A stretch of DNA of 64,000 bases from Athripsodes cinereus (taxonomy: Eukaryota > Arthropoda > Insecta > Trichoptera > Leptoceridae). The position numbers were made by a program, and so were the translations under genes. Under the pieces are notes generated by a model. The model was not told where the DNA came from. It ran no database searches and saw nothing but the letters and a program-made list of their open reading frames with translations. Shown here one piece after another: positions 1 to 10,129 of this stretch (its first letter is position 1; every line of letters starts with the position of its first letter). The stretch is taken from positions 26,848,951-26,912,950 of the forward strand of contig OX388311.1 of the NCBI GenBank assembly GCA_947579605.1, written 5' to 3'.

Positions 1-304
1 ACAAAGAGTTAAATTAATAATTAATTTTTTTTGTGGAAATAATTTTTTGAACTAAGTTGAAATAAAATAATGTTAACCTTTCACAACCTTTTACGAATTT
101 GAAAATGTAAGTACACTTAACCCTTTGTGGACGTTAAGTAACAATTGAAAATAAATGTAAATTTTTGTTTTGTAGCAATTGAATTTTGAACTTGTTGGTT
201 TAACTCTTAGTGAACACGATTGAAATTGTTAACCCTCTGCGAACCGCAGTTGAATTTTTTGAAGTCAAGTAATTGAAATACAACTGATTTTTTTTAATTT
301 CAAA

Positions 305-1378
305 ATGTCTGAATACTTAATTACGCCCATCCCTCGGGTGGAAAAATCAAACACAAAAACATTGAAGCATGCTTTATCCCAAAGAGGTGTAGAACCTGCG
401 CAGTCACTTAATGATCTACGTGAACAATGTAAGGTATTTAATAACAAAATTTCAAATGTTCCTCAACTTTCAGAAAATACTACTTTGCTGCATGTTACCA
501 ATTCTAGTTGTGCTATCGCTGCTGAGGAAAGTGTCCCCAGTTGCGACCGTTCCGTTACTCATCCTCATGTAACACCTCGAGCTAGATCTACCTATGCTCC
601 AATAAATGTAAACTTTTCGTCATGGCCTATCCCTGTATTTAACGGCAAAGGTGACTTAATCGAATTCTTTACTCGCCTTGAGGAGATTTGTCTTTCTCGT
701 CGTTTTGATATAACTCTTTTACCTACTGTTTTGCCTGAATTTTTAAGTGAGAAGGCACTCACATTTTTCCGAGCTGCTCGTCTCAGTGCTTTGCAATGGG
801 ATGAAGTAAAAGCCACTTTCATTGATCGTTTTGATAGCGAGTCCATTACCTCTGAACGTCGTATGAGTATCTGGTGTTCAAAACAGTCTTCTTCTGAAAC
901 TGCCTCAGATTATATATCCCGTGTCACGATGATGAATCGCGGTCTTAAATCTCCCATTCGGGAATCAGAACTTCTAAAAATAATTAAGAAAGGTCTTTGT
1001 ACACATTTTGCTGCTCCTATAATTGGTGCTAACCCCATTACTTTAATTGATCTGGAACGAGTTTGTACGAGTTTTGAACGTTTGTCACTTGCTACTCCAT
1101 CTACTGCCACTCCATGTGCTGGTTATGTACCCGTACGTCGCCCAAAGGTTGCTTTTACCCATAATCAATTTAGAAATAACAATAATTGTTATTCTTGCGG
1201 CAGACCTGGTCATTTGGCCAGAGATTGTAAGTCGAAAGTATCAACATCCCGTACATTTCAAGGATCTCGCCATATTGTTAGAAGACCTACTGGTAATCAT
1301 TCGTCGGCTTCTCAATTTTCTATGCCCAATCTTAGTTTGCCTCCGCCAAATGTTCCGCGTCATTCAAAAAACTTGTAA
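305..1378 (+). CDS. Gag polyprotein of Ty3/Gypsy retrotransposon (357 aa)
   Basis: Structural protein expected to assemble the retrotransposon particle and bind its RNA. The ORF starts at an ATG after the AT-rich leader and runs 357 codons. Residues about 105-260 look like a retrotransposon Gag domain (FNGKGDLIEFFTRLEE, then WDEVKATFIDRF). Near the C terminus is a CCHC zinc knuckle, CYSCGRPGHLARDC, at residues 295-308, the usual nucleic-acid-binding motif. The tail is basic and rich in S/P. The stop codon at 1376-1378 follows a slippery heptamer, so pol is probably made by -1 frameshifting. No internal stop is present. Family-level assignment is secure; the subfamily is not. Confidence 0.9.
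   Translation: MSEYLITPIPRVEKSNTKTLKHALSQRGVEPAQSLNDLREQCKVFNNKISNVPQLSENTTLLHVTNSSCAIAAEESVPSCDRSVTHPHVTPRARSTYAPINVNFSSWPIPVFNGKGDLIEFFTRLEEICLSRRFDITLLPTVLPEFLSEKALTFFRAARLSALQWDEVKATFIDRFDSESITSERRMSIWCSKQSSSETASDYISRVTMMNRGLKSPIRESELLKIIKKGLCTHFAAPIIGANPITLIDLERVCTSFERLSLATPSTATPCAGYVPVRRPKVAFTHNQFRNNNNCYSCGRPGHLARDCKSKVSTSRTFQGSRHIVRRPTGNHSSASQFSMPNLSLPPPNVPRHSKNL
1366..1372 (+). promoter_or_regulatory. Candidate -1 ribosomal frameshift heptamer A AAA AAC at gag/pol junction
   Basis: In the gag frame the bases read A-AAA-AAC, a canonical X-XXY-YYZ slippery site, followed by one sense codon (TTG) and the gag stop TAA. A one-base slip back puts the ribosome in the frame that contains the protease. 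That frame is open through the site and on to 1980. Downstream, TTCTCT (1401-1406) can pair with AGAGAA (1414-1419) to form a short stem, though it is weak for a stimulatory structure. Confidence 0.75.
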
Positions 1379-1980
1379 ACTACCGGTCCTTTGCTCCCCC
1401 TTCTCTTCAAAGGAGAGAAACTGAGTGGTCGGATTGGTTAGCTTCGGTACAATTATTTCATCTTGCCTGTCAATTGAATGAAGTAAAAATCACTAGTGGT
1501 TTGGACAATCGTCCACACATCAACTTTAAAATCCGTCATATTCCTTTTAGAGCTCTTTTGGATACTGGTGCTGCTGTGAACATTTTAGGAAAAGATATTT
1601 ATAAAACTTTTACAAGCCTGGGTTATCCTCTAAGACCCCATGTTCAAACTCTTTTTGGTGTTAATAATTCATCCTTCCAGTCTATCGGAAAGATTGTTCT
1701 TCCTCTTTGCTTCGATAATAAGACTATTCATGTAACTTTTATTGTGGCTCCTTCTGTTTCTCATGGTATAATTTTGGGTGTACCATTTCTGGAAAATTCT
1801 GGATTAGCTCCTCGACTTTTCCCTAACAATGCTAACTCCTTGACGAATCCTATCTCTAGCAATCTTGTATTTGCTACGTCTTCGTCTCCTTCTTGTTTAG
1901 TTTCTGTCAACGATCTTACCCCTCAACAATGTTCTGAGTTGGATAAGGTAAAAAAATCTGTTTACTGGTATCTCGTATGA
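1372..1980 (+). CDS. Pol N-terminal part: retropepsin-like aspartic protease
   Basis: Read from the -1 frameshift site in the frame that opens over the end of gag. The catalytic motif LDTGAAVNILG lies at about 1558-1590 with the active-site Asp codon at 1561-1563. A hydrophobic ILGVPFLE segment about 70 residues later matches the second conserved strand region of retropepsins. The protein would cleave the Gag-Pol polyprotein. The frame stops at 1978-1980, just before the reverse transcriptase, which continues in the +1 frame. The switch falls in a run of seven A (1950-1956), so a one-base indel or sequencing error in the homopolymer is the simplest explanation; a second programmed shift is less likely. 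Confidence 0.8.
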   Translation, partial: LVNYRSFAPPSLQRRETEWSDWLASVQLFHLACQLNEVKITSGLDNRPHINFKIRHIPFRALLDTGAAVNILGKDIYKTFTSLGYPLRPHVQTLFGVNNSSFQSIGKIVLPLCFDNKTIHVTFIVAPSVSHGIILGVPFLENSGLAPRLFPNNANSLTNPISSNLVFATSSSPSCLVSVNDLTPQQCSELDKVKKSVYWYLV

Positions 1981-4567
1981 AGCCAAAGGTTTAGGACGTA
2001 CTCATCTAATAAGTCATGTCATTGATACGTCTGACAATCCTCCTGTTAAGCAAAAGACTTACCCCCAATCTCATGTAAGAAGAGAACAACTATGTAAAGA
2101 AGTTGATGCTATGTTAAAAATGGATGTAATTGAACCTGCTCGTAGTGCCTGGTTAAATAATGTTTTTATTGTACCCAAAAAAGACGGCTCTGGTCGTTTC
2201 GTTTTAGACCCTCGCAGATTAAATGACGTTACAAAAACCGACTCATATAGGTTACCCAATATTAATCGTATTCTAGACAATCTTCGAGATACAAAATTTC
2301 TGACTGCTCTTGATTTAAGTCATGGTTTTTGGCAAATGCCTCTAAGTCCTGAAAGCCGTTCAAAGACTGCCTTTTTTGTGGAAGGTAGAGGACAATATCA
2401 CTTTAAAGTCACTCCTTTTGGTTTGAAAAATATTCCTGCAGAAATGCAGAGACTTATGGACAAGCTTTTCTCAGATCTTGGAGATCATGTTTTCTGTTAC
2501 TTGGATGATATATTGATTTGTAGTCCATCATTCGAATCCCATATTGACACATTGAAAATTGTGTACCATCGTTTGAAAGAAGCGAACCTCACCATCAAAT
2601 TCAAAAAGTCTGTTTTTTGTAAGGAATCCTTGAAATATCTAGGTCACGTGATCAATCAAGACGGTATTGCGACCGATCCTGATAAAATAAAAGTTATGTT
2701 AGATTATCCTCGTCCCACTTGTACCAAAGAATTAAGAGGTTTTCTTGGAATGTGTTCTTATTATAGACGTTTTATTAAATCATTTTCAGCTATTGCCTCA
2801 CCCCTTTGTAAATTAACGAGTAAGAAATTTAATAAACAATTTTCCTGGAATAATGAAGCAGAACAATCATTCCTTGCTTTAAAGTCTGCCATGATAACTG
2901 CCCCTGTATTAAAGCCTCCTGACTATTCCTTACCTTATGTTCTCACTTGTGATGCTAGCGCAGTCAGCATAGGAAGCTTTCTTTCACAAAAATTCCCTGA
3001 TGGAACTGAGTATGCTATAGCTTATTTCTCTCGTAAACTTTCTTCTACTGAACAACATTATTCCACAACCGACCGTGAATTGCTTGCAATTGTAGAATCC
3101 GTACAACATTTTCGTAGCTACTTAGAAGGTACTCATTTTACTCTGATGAGTGATCATGGATGCTTAAAATATCTTAAAACCATTTCTTCTCCCAGTGGTC
3201 GTTTAGCTAGATGGGCTATGCGTCTTTCTCAATACAGTTTTGATTTTGTCTATAAGAAAGGATGTGAAAATAAACTTGCTGACGGACTCAGTCGAATTCC
3301 TGTATCTGCTTTCACTTTTCCCTCTGTGTACACCAACGTCACCGATACATGGTATCGCAAAGTTTATAAATCTTGTCAAGAGAAACCACAGGATTGTCAT
3401 AATTTCCTGATAGAAGATGGTCATCTCTATAGGTACTGTAAGACTAAGAAACCTAATAATTCTCTTCCACTTTCTTCATGTTGGAAACTTGTTGTGCCCT
3501 CTGATCACCTTGTATCTTTGATTTCCGAATATCATGATAATAACTGTCACCCCGGCGTGTTAAAAACACACGCTCATCTTTCTCAAACTTTTTATTCCCG
3601 TGGTTTATTACCAGCCGTCAAAGCTTACATAAGCCAATGTCAAGTTTGTAAGGCCTATAAACATAATAATCAAGCGCCTCACGGATTAATGAAATATCCT
3701 AAACCCGTCACTAGACCCATGGAATCTTTAAGTATTGACTTAGTAGGACCTTTACCCATGTCTTGTAAGCGTAACATGCATATTCTGACTGTTGTGGATA
3801 CTTTTACCAAATATTTTTGGGCTTTTCCACTGAAACATCCCACGGCAACGGAAATTATCAAACTGTTAGAAGAACGAATTTTCTTACCTTATAATATACC
3901 CAGATGTGTAATTCTGGACAATGGCAAACAGTTTATCGCAAAAGAATTTAAGGCATTTTTACATTCATACGGTATCGAAGACTTATTTTACAATGCATAT
4001 TATCATCCACAAAATAATCCCGCTGAAAGGTACAATTCTACTCTGCTTACCGCTCTGTCCATATTGGTAGAACACGACCAACGGACATGGTGTTCTAAGC
4101 TTCCAAAAATTTGTTCTTGCATAAATAACACTATCAATGTAACCACCGGTTACACTCCCTATTTTCTTATTCATGGTACAGAATATGTTCCCCATGGTTC
4201 CTTTCATAGAACTATCACTGCCACCGATGAAGGAAGTTTCGATGCTTTTGCTGATCAACGACAGCAACGTTTATCTGAAATGAATACCCTTTACGACGAA
4301 ATTTCCACTTCATTAACAAAAGCTTTTCACCGTAATGCCAAAAGATATAATTTGCGCCGCACAACACTTCGTCTGGACATAGGTCAAATTGTCTGGAGAA
4401 GATCTTTTGTACAAAGTAATGCTGGAAAGTATTTTTCAAAGAAATTAGCCCCTCGTTTTATAAAATCTCAGGTTACCCGAATCATATCCCCTTCTGTTTA
4501 CGAGCTTCAAGATATAAATGATAAAGGTATAGGAAATTACCATGTTAAAGACATTATTAAAGTATAG
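1952..4567 (+). CDS. Pol: reverse transcriptase, RNase H and integrase
   Basis: Copies the element RNA to DNA and integrates it. The frame is open from just after a TAA at 1949-1951; the first ATG is at 2111 and residue numbers here count from it. The RT core includes the catalytic YLDD box at residues 130-133 (2498-2509). RNase H follows with its first Asp at residue 281 (TCDAS) and the TDRELLAI block. The integrase has an N-terminal HHCC-type zinc region (HPGVLKTH ... CQVCK) and a catalytic triad D543, D603, E639, i.e. D-D-35-E spacing. The C terminus resembles a GPY/F-like module. Context after the second Asp is DNGKQF. No internal stop occurs in 2111-4567, so only the upstream frame break and unknown LTR state limit activity. 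Confidence 0.92.
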   Translation, partial: KNLFTGISYEAKGLGRTHLISHVIDTSDNPPVKQKTYPQSHVRREQLCKEVDAMLKMDVIEPARSAWLNNVFIVPKKDGSGRFVLDPRRLNDVTKTDSYRLPNINRILDNLRDTKFLTALDLSHGFWQMPLSPESRSKTAFFVEGRGQYHFKVTPFGLKNIPAEMQRLMDKLFSDLGDHVFCYLDDILICSPSFESHIDTLKIVYHRLKEANLTIKFKKSVFCKESLKYLGHVINQDGIATDPDKIKVMLDYPRPTCTKELRGFLGMCSYYRRFIKSFSAIASPLCKLTSKKFNKQFSWNNEAEQSFLALKSAMITAPVLKPPDYSLPYVLTCDASAVSIGSFLSQKFPDGTEYAIAYFSRKLSSTEQHYSTTDRELLAIVESVQHFRSYLEGTHFTLMSDHGCLKYLKTISSPSGRLARWAMRLSQYSFDFVYKKGCENKLADGLSRIPVSAFTFPSVYTNVTDTWYRKVYKSCQEKPQDCHNFLIEDGHLYRYCKTKKPNNSLPLSSCWKLVVPSDHLVSLISEYHDNNCHPGVLKTHAHLSQTFYSRGLLPAVKAYISQCQVCKAYKHNNQAPHGLMKYPKPVTRPMESLSIDLVGPLPMSCKRNMHILTVVDTFTKYFWAFPLKHPTATEIIKLLEERIFLPYNIPRCVILDNGKQFIAKEFKAFLHSYGIEDLFYNAYYHPQNNPAERYNSTLLTALSILVEHDQRTWCSKLPKICSCINNTINVTTGYTPYFLIHGTEYVPHGSFHRTITATDEGSFDAFADQRQQRLSEMNTLYDEISTSLTKAFHRNAKRYNLRRTTLRLDIGQIVWRRSFVQSNAGKYFSKKLAPRFIKSQVTRIISPSVYELQDINDKGIGNYHVKDIIKV

Positions 4568-4690
4568 CTTCAAATTTTTCTCTACATTGCACTTGACTAT
4601 GCAACAAGTTCGAAAGAGTTGTTTTTTTTTTTAATTTACAATTGATGTATTAGGTTAAGAAGTTTTAAATCACACTGACCCTGCTTGAGC

Positions 4691-5215
4691 TGTATGTACT
4701 GTAATGACGTCACTGTCAAATGACGTATTGAAATTTCATTGTTTGTGTTGATTAAAAACTTAGAAAATTTGAAAACTTGTAATAATATATAACTTGTCTT
4801 GTCGCCATGCCATGAAAATGTATGTACTGTAATGACGTCACTGTCAAATGACGTATTGAAATTTCATTGTTTGTGTTGATTAAAAACTTAGAAAATTTGA
4901 AAACTTGTAATAATATATAACTTGTCTTGTCGCCATGCCATGAAAATGTATGTACTGTAATGACGTCACTGTCAAATGACGTATTGAAATTTCATTGTTT
5001 GTGTTGATTAAAAACTTAGAAAATTTGAAAACTTGTAATAATATATAACTTGTCTTGTCGCCATGCCATGAAAATGTATGTACTGTAATGACGTCACTGT
5101 CAAAGGACGTATTGAAATTCCATTGTTTTGATAAATAGAAAAAGTAAAATAACTTAGAAATTGGAAAACCTGTAATAGTATATAATGAATCTTGTTACCA
5201 TATCAGAATAATGTA
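4691..5215 (+). repeat. 128-bp tandem repeat array, about four copies, each with CRE-like sites
   Basis: Units begin at 4691, 4819, 4947 and 5075, an exact 128-bp period. The first three copies look near-identical; the fourth is diverged and runs into unique sequence. Each unit starts TGTATGTACTGTAATGACGTC and carries a palindromic TGACGTCA followed by a second half-site TGACGT (TGACGG-like in the last copy). The array lies directly downstream of pol, where Gypsy elements keep 3' UTR or U3 sequence. It could be an enhancer array of the element or simple replication slippage. Confidence 0.9.
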
Positions 5216-5938
5216 TGTAATCACTACAGCTCAGGTACGTGTAAACTTGTTAATTTTAAGTATGCCTCAGAGGATCTTCGCAATTCAGACTCTGAAGGAA
5301 TTTTGTAAAAAATTTAAAATATGAATTTCGTGGCGCTCAACCTTTTGTATTGTGAATTTCTCTCTTGTTTGTGCCTTTGGGTGAATGAGGTTGCCTTTCC
5401 ATCTCTTAAGCTAGCCATTTCAACATGCAACTTATTCATTAAGATCTGAACTCCCCCACTGGCTCAGGCAAGGGACAATACTTGTTTAATTTTAAGTTAG
5501 GATGTTAAGAAAAACCGGATGCAATTTCGACCCTTCCTTATACGAAAGTATAATATTTAGTCGTTTTCTTTTGTAATTGGTCTCTTACCAATCTCCTACT
5601 TATGTGGTAACTGTTGTACGTCTTATGATAGATGAAGGATGGAAGGTATAAAAGTATGAAGTATGTCAGATTGAGCCATAAATGTTGAAGTATAAAAGTG
5701 TGTGAAAGGTTGTCACTAATTGGGATAGTAGATAATAATTGTAACAATTGTATTAAAGGGTCAAGGTTGCATCGGTAAAAGGAAAATTTTGTAATGTTTA
5801 GATTGTTTCAAATTGTCTGGTTCACCAAAATTTTAATGACAAGGTTCTCACTTGGTATGTGAACCTGTTGGTCATTTCGACATTATTACTGTATAGGCAT
5901 GCGTACCCTATCAGTAATGTTCAAGTGTCAAGAATGAA
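5216..5938. other. Non-coding tail of the retroelement region
   Basis: No supported gene. Two TATAAAAG-like strings occur (about 5649 and 5693), but nothing shows they are promoters. Probably still part of the retrotransposon 3' region. Confidence 0.4.
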
Positions 5939-7508
5939 TGTTACGGAGTCAGTTGGATGATTCGCACTCTTCCCTGTTCATCTCCGGAGTTATGCTGATT
6001 TAGAGGTGTGACTAATCGTCTCACCCTATAGAAAGTCAAGCATAACTCGAATTTAGTTAAGTTTTTTTTAAATTTGTATTTGCTCGTCTGGAACCTCTTG
6101 TGGTCGCCAGTCGAAGCTAGCCCGACAAGCCATTGTCATTGTAAGAGATTGAGGACGCTCAAATGTTACGTACAGGTTCGCTTGGAAAAGCTCCGCGCGA
6201 AAGGTTGGACACCTGATATATGTCGTCAAGCCTGTGCAAGATGGGTCGAACACCCCATGGAAATAACATGTTTAATTCAATAGGGTATAGATTGCCGCCC
6301 TTAGAATAGAGGTAGATCAGGTATAATGGTAATGAGATTGGTAATTCAGGTATAATTGTTGCAAGATTGAAGGTCGGATTGACTACCCCCCTTTATTTTA
6401 TTGTCAAACTATGTATTCTGAAATTACTTGGGTGTTGGGTTGTTGTTTGAGGGTTATATTGTTGAAATTGTGAAAATAATGTGTAATATTGTAATTGTTG
6501 TCTTGAGTTCGTAATGGTGTGCTTGGAGGAATGTCGAGGGTATTGTCTACGATTTCCGTATCTGCGACCTGCCCTGTCGGTACATCTTCTTGGTCCCATT
6601 ATTGGCTCATGACGTGTACATTCCTGATGAGGATTGTAATAGAAGGTGAAATTAAGTACAAAAACTTTGTAAAAAAAAAAAGTATTGATATATGTAACTC
6701 ATGATTGATCATCATTAATTCCTGTAATGTCACTGTGCAACTGTAATTTTCCATTGATGTGTTGATAGTCTCTGTAACTGTAATTTCCACTTTGTAACGT
6801 AACAATGAGACTTTTCTTTTTTTTAATTTTTTTTCTTTGTGAAATGACTTGAGATGGAATGTCGTAGTTAAAAATAACAATAGATAATTATTAGAGTATT
6901 CCATATTAAAATTTACTTAGTTACCATTTGACTTTTTTTTGAAGGAAAGAATCCCGCAATATTAAATAAAACTCTATTTTGACTTCCGTTAAATTTCTCT
7001 ATGTTGAACATCCTGTAACTAACTTCACTTGTCCCCTGCTCCTGGCCTCGGTAGCACCGGCCGACGCTTTTGCGTTGGGCGGTGGCTGAACCGAAAAGAA
7101 ATAACTTGTGTTAAAAGTGCTAAACAATAATTGAAACCTGTATCAAAATAAACTGTACATAGTGATAAGTGACTTGATTAATTTTAACTTAGAATTTGTT
7201 GTATAATATTAAGTGCTTGTGTAAAATGTAACTGTGTGTCTGTTTGTGTTGAACCGGACAGTAATAATTTGAACCATGAATAAATGTTTTGTTATTTAAC
7301 TTAACTTCTGTTTTCTTTTGATCTATGAAACCAAACTAAGAACTCTACAATTATCCCTGAACTGAGACTCAAGTTCTTCGACTGAATTAGCTGGACAATG
7401 TATAAAAGGGTGGACTGGAGTCAGAGAAAGTTTTGGAGGGAAGTATAATGGAAAGTAGTTGTGAATAATTTGAGAACTAGTAAATAAAAGTGGAATAATG
7501 CGTCTACA
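5939..7508 (+). repeat. Candidate 3' LTR (TGTTACGG ... TCTACA); boundaries unproven
   Basis: The segment opens with TGTTACGGAGTC, a start seen in some Gypsy LTRs, and could close at TCTACA near 7508. Near its 3' end are TATAAAAGGG (7401-7410) and AATAAA (7483-7488), in the order expected for U3-R-U5. It also has a GC-rich hairpin (about 7049-7085, arms around CCGACGC-TTTT-GCGTTGG). The partner 5' LTR is outside the window and the purine tract before 5939 is weak, so the limits are inference only. Confidence 0.25.
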
Positions 7509-7524
7509 AAATACATCAAGATTA

Positions 7525-7723
7525 CTCTTGACACAATCTTAATCTTGTCTAAATACGATCTTAATCTTGTCTTGATCTAATTCTTACGATGTGTGAAGGG
7601 ACCGTCAAAAACACCGCGCTACCGCGAGATTGGTATGTACGTATTTTTTTACTATAATCACTTCGTACGTCTTTTGATTAAGATCAAGACAAGATTAAGA
7701 TCGTATTTACATTGTGTCAAGAG
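7525..7723. mobile_element. 199-bp MITE with TIRs and TTA target-site duplication
   Basis: The left arm (about 7525-7578) and right arm (7681-7723) are reverse complements: CTCTTGACACAAT starts the left arm and ATTGTGTCAAGAG ends the right. TTA flanks both ends (7522-7524, 7724-7726), as expected for PIF/Harbinger-type MITEs. The left arm carries an extra copy of an ATCTTAATCTTGTC-like block absent from the right arm. No coding capacity. Confidence 0.75.
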
Positions 7724-7726
7724 TTA

Positions 7727-9147
7727 CCCTGCTTATGCGTGTATGATAGTATCAATAATTATTATATTATGTTTATATTTGTCTTAGCTTTTAATTTTAC
7801 GAGTAGGTCGTACGTGTATATTTTATATATTTTGTATTAAGTATTATATTGTAGTAGTAAACAGCCTTTTATTGTGTTAACAAATAAATGATTTTATCAA
7901 TTTGATATGTAAATAAACATAAAAATATTTATTTAATAAATATAAATAGTTTAATCAACAAACAAGTATTTCTTTTTTTAATTAAAATAAAGGTCAAGGG
8001 ACTTGCATCCCATGTGTCACCGCGACCATAGTAGATCTATTGTGACATCATTCTGTGTCATATCTCACTCTCAAAACCTATATTGGAACACATATTGAAA
8101 TACATATTTTTTTTGATTTTTTCATTGAGTGAACGGGAGTTCAGGGGGGGCTGTCTCGGGGCCCCTGAATTCATCCGTTGTTCAGTTTTTTGAGAATTTG
8201 CTTTGAATTTCTGCAGTTTTAAATGGGTTCTTGACAAATGAAACACTACTTTTGGGATTGGATTTGGATCTGTATAATTTTTTTATGTGTTTATACATTT
8301 TTTGATGTTTTTTTTGGCATTTTTTTCTCTTTCTTCATTTTTATATCAAATTTATATTTATTAGTTGGTAAGAAAGGGATCTTGATTGGTTTGCTCATTG
8401 TTGTATTTGATTGTTATAGGAGTATTTATCGTTATAACTGTATGATTCATTTAGAATAAATAAAATAAAAATTAAATTATTACGTACTATTGACGACCTA
8501 CATTTTAAATCCATGCTTCCAGTCAAAACATAATATATAAAACATCTCAACGGAATTTCCTACATTCCATGATATAAAATATTATTTATTCCATGGTGTA
8601 ACATTATTTTAAAATGGTTGAAATTTAATTAGCCAATATTGATCTTACTCATTAGGTACGTATGTAGCAATAATACCATATGTTTAATAATAATAATAAT
8701 ATTAATTAATAATATAAGAGAAGGCAAACATTAAATTAATATTAATAATATTAATGAAACTACATGTACAACATGTACAACATACAACAACCCCTTGTGA
8801 AACATTGAAATTTTAATACATAATCAATGAAATGAGTAATTATTGACTGATTCGCCTATTCTCAATAAGTAAAATATTAAATAAATATTTTAGCATTTTT
8901 TATGATTTTTCTTCTTTATTGATTCTATTATGCAACACATAAATATTTTTAGTACATAGGTACACATGCTGATATCCATTTATTAAATAATACACTGAAA
9001 AATTGAACATGAAGTACGATACTGACACTGTGGCACGAATGTTCAATGAATGTACGAACAATCGACGAAAGTGTGATAAAAAGAAGGTTAAAAAAATCGA
9101 TTTATGACTTCATCCATAACACAGCATAGGTATGTATATGTTACAGG
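7727..9147. other. AT-rich spacer with a SINE/LINE-tail fragment
   Basis: No gene recognised. About 7985-8085 is a copy of a dispersed retroposon also found at 25711-25930; both share CCATAGTAGATCTATTGTGA. The remainder is A/T-rich with short TAA and ATT runs around 8690-8760. Confidence 0.5.
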
Positions 9148-9829
9148 AAAATGATAAAAATTGAGATTTGATAAAATCTCTATGCGAGATGATCAATTTA
9201 CGGAAAATGTTAAAATGACAACTCTATGGGATGATTTCCCTAAAGAAAATATGTGATTTGATCAAATCTCTAAACCGTTTTAGTGAAAAGATGAAATAAA
9301 CAACAAGTTAGATGAGATGTCTCAAATTAACAACATGGTTTAACAAAAGTGATATTACTATGTATTATTATTTACATTCGCTAAAATGTTAAAAAAATCA
9401 TTAAATATATCCTTTTTGTTTTTATAAATATCCGGTTCAGAATATATTACGTATGTTAAATAGTTTCGATTAAATAATTTGTGTTTCAATGACTATTGTT
9501 GTATTACCTAGTCGACGTATCACGTATTACATCTTAAATTCAGCGATGAGGTTTGCCACCCATCCTGAATATCTTGATTTTATATTGGCACGAAGAGGAC
9601 AGTTTGCATGTTTCTTACATGCAGCTGATCTGCTGGCTACCCCACTTGTGGGATATGCCGTGATGGTATAGTAGTAGTAGTAGTAGTATCACAATGCATG
9701 GTTTAGTAAATATTTAAATACTTTTAATTCAAAAAGAATTCGATCAAATCACTCGCGCACTTTAGGGAAAACTTCCGTGTATTGATTTCTCCCTCAGCGA
9801 TTTGATCAAATCTCGATTTTCATCATTTG
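9148..9829. mobile_element. TIR element (~680 bp) with a nested SINE-like insertion
   Basis: The ends are inverted repeats of about 55 bp: AAAATGATAAAAATTGAGAT at the left and, reverse-complemented, AAATGATGAAAATCGAGAT at the right, continuing imperfectly to an ACGGAA block. The palindrome GATTTGATCAAATC or near-matches recurs inside both ends (about 9163, 9251, 9748, 9799). The interior is occupied by a copy of the ~220-bp element (about 9530-9690), so that insertion is younger. No transposase; a MITE of unknown superfamily. Confidence 0.65.
9530..9690 (+). repeat. SINE-like family A copy with (TAG)n tail
   Basis: Closely matches the copy at 61086-61301 over GATGAGGTTTGCCACCCATC through CTACCCCACTTGTGGGATAT, and ends in six or so TAG repeats. 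An ORF across it is an accident of the repeat. Confidence 0.85.
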
Positions 9830-10129
9830 CTTGCGACATACTCGTATATACGGCAATTCACACAAATCAAACTAGTCCCAAACTAAGATATAAATATTGT
9901 ATTATGGAAATAAACATACCTATAGAATACCAAACACATAATATGACATGTAACACCAAAATCCAGGACAATTTAAAAGAGGTCGTTTTTCATTACAACC
10001 TGATCAGGAATGGAACCCGGGACTTTATGACTCACAGAAAAGAACATTAAGACACCGTCCAAGACTCCAAGTTTTAAAAGCTAGTCGACAATGATAATAT
10101 GGAAAGCTATTTAATAATAGTAGGAGAGG

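Larger units (their letters stand above)
1..5215 (+). mobile_element. Ty3/Gypsy-type LTR retrotransposon body (5' end outside window)
   Basis: The block holds gag, protease, reverse transcriptase, RNase H and integrase in that order, the Ty3/Gypsy arrangement (integrase after RNase H). Positions 1-304 are an AT-rich leader ahead of gag with no gene. The 5' LTR and primer-binding site must lie left of the window, since I see no PBS-like match before gag. No envelope ORF follows pol. The element is nearly intact: gag is open and pol has one frame break near 1950. After pol comes a tandem array (4691-5215) and then non-coding sequence that may include the 3' LTR. Subfamily is not assigned. Confidence 0.9.

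Noticed and set aside
4691..5215. CRISPR-like direct repeat array
   Set aside because: Units are contiguous 128-bp tandem copies without spacers, in an animal genome, attached to a retrotransposon.
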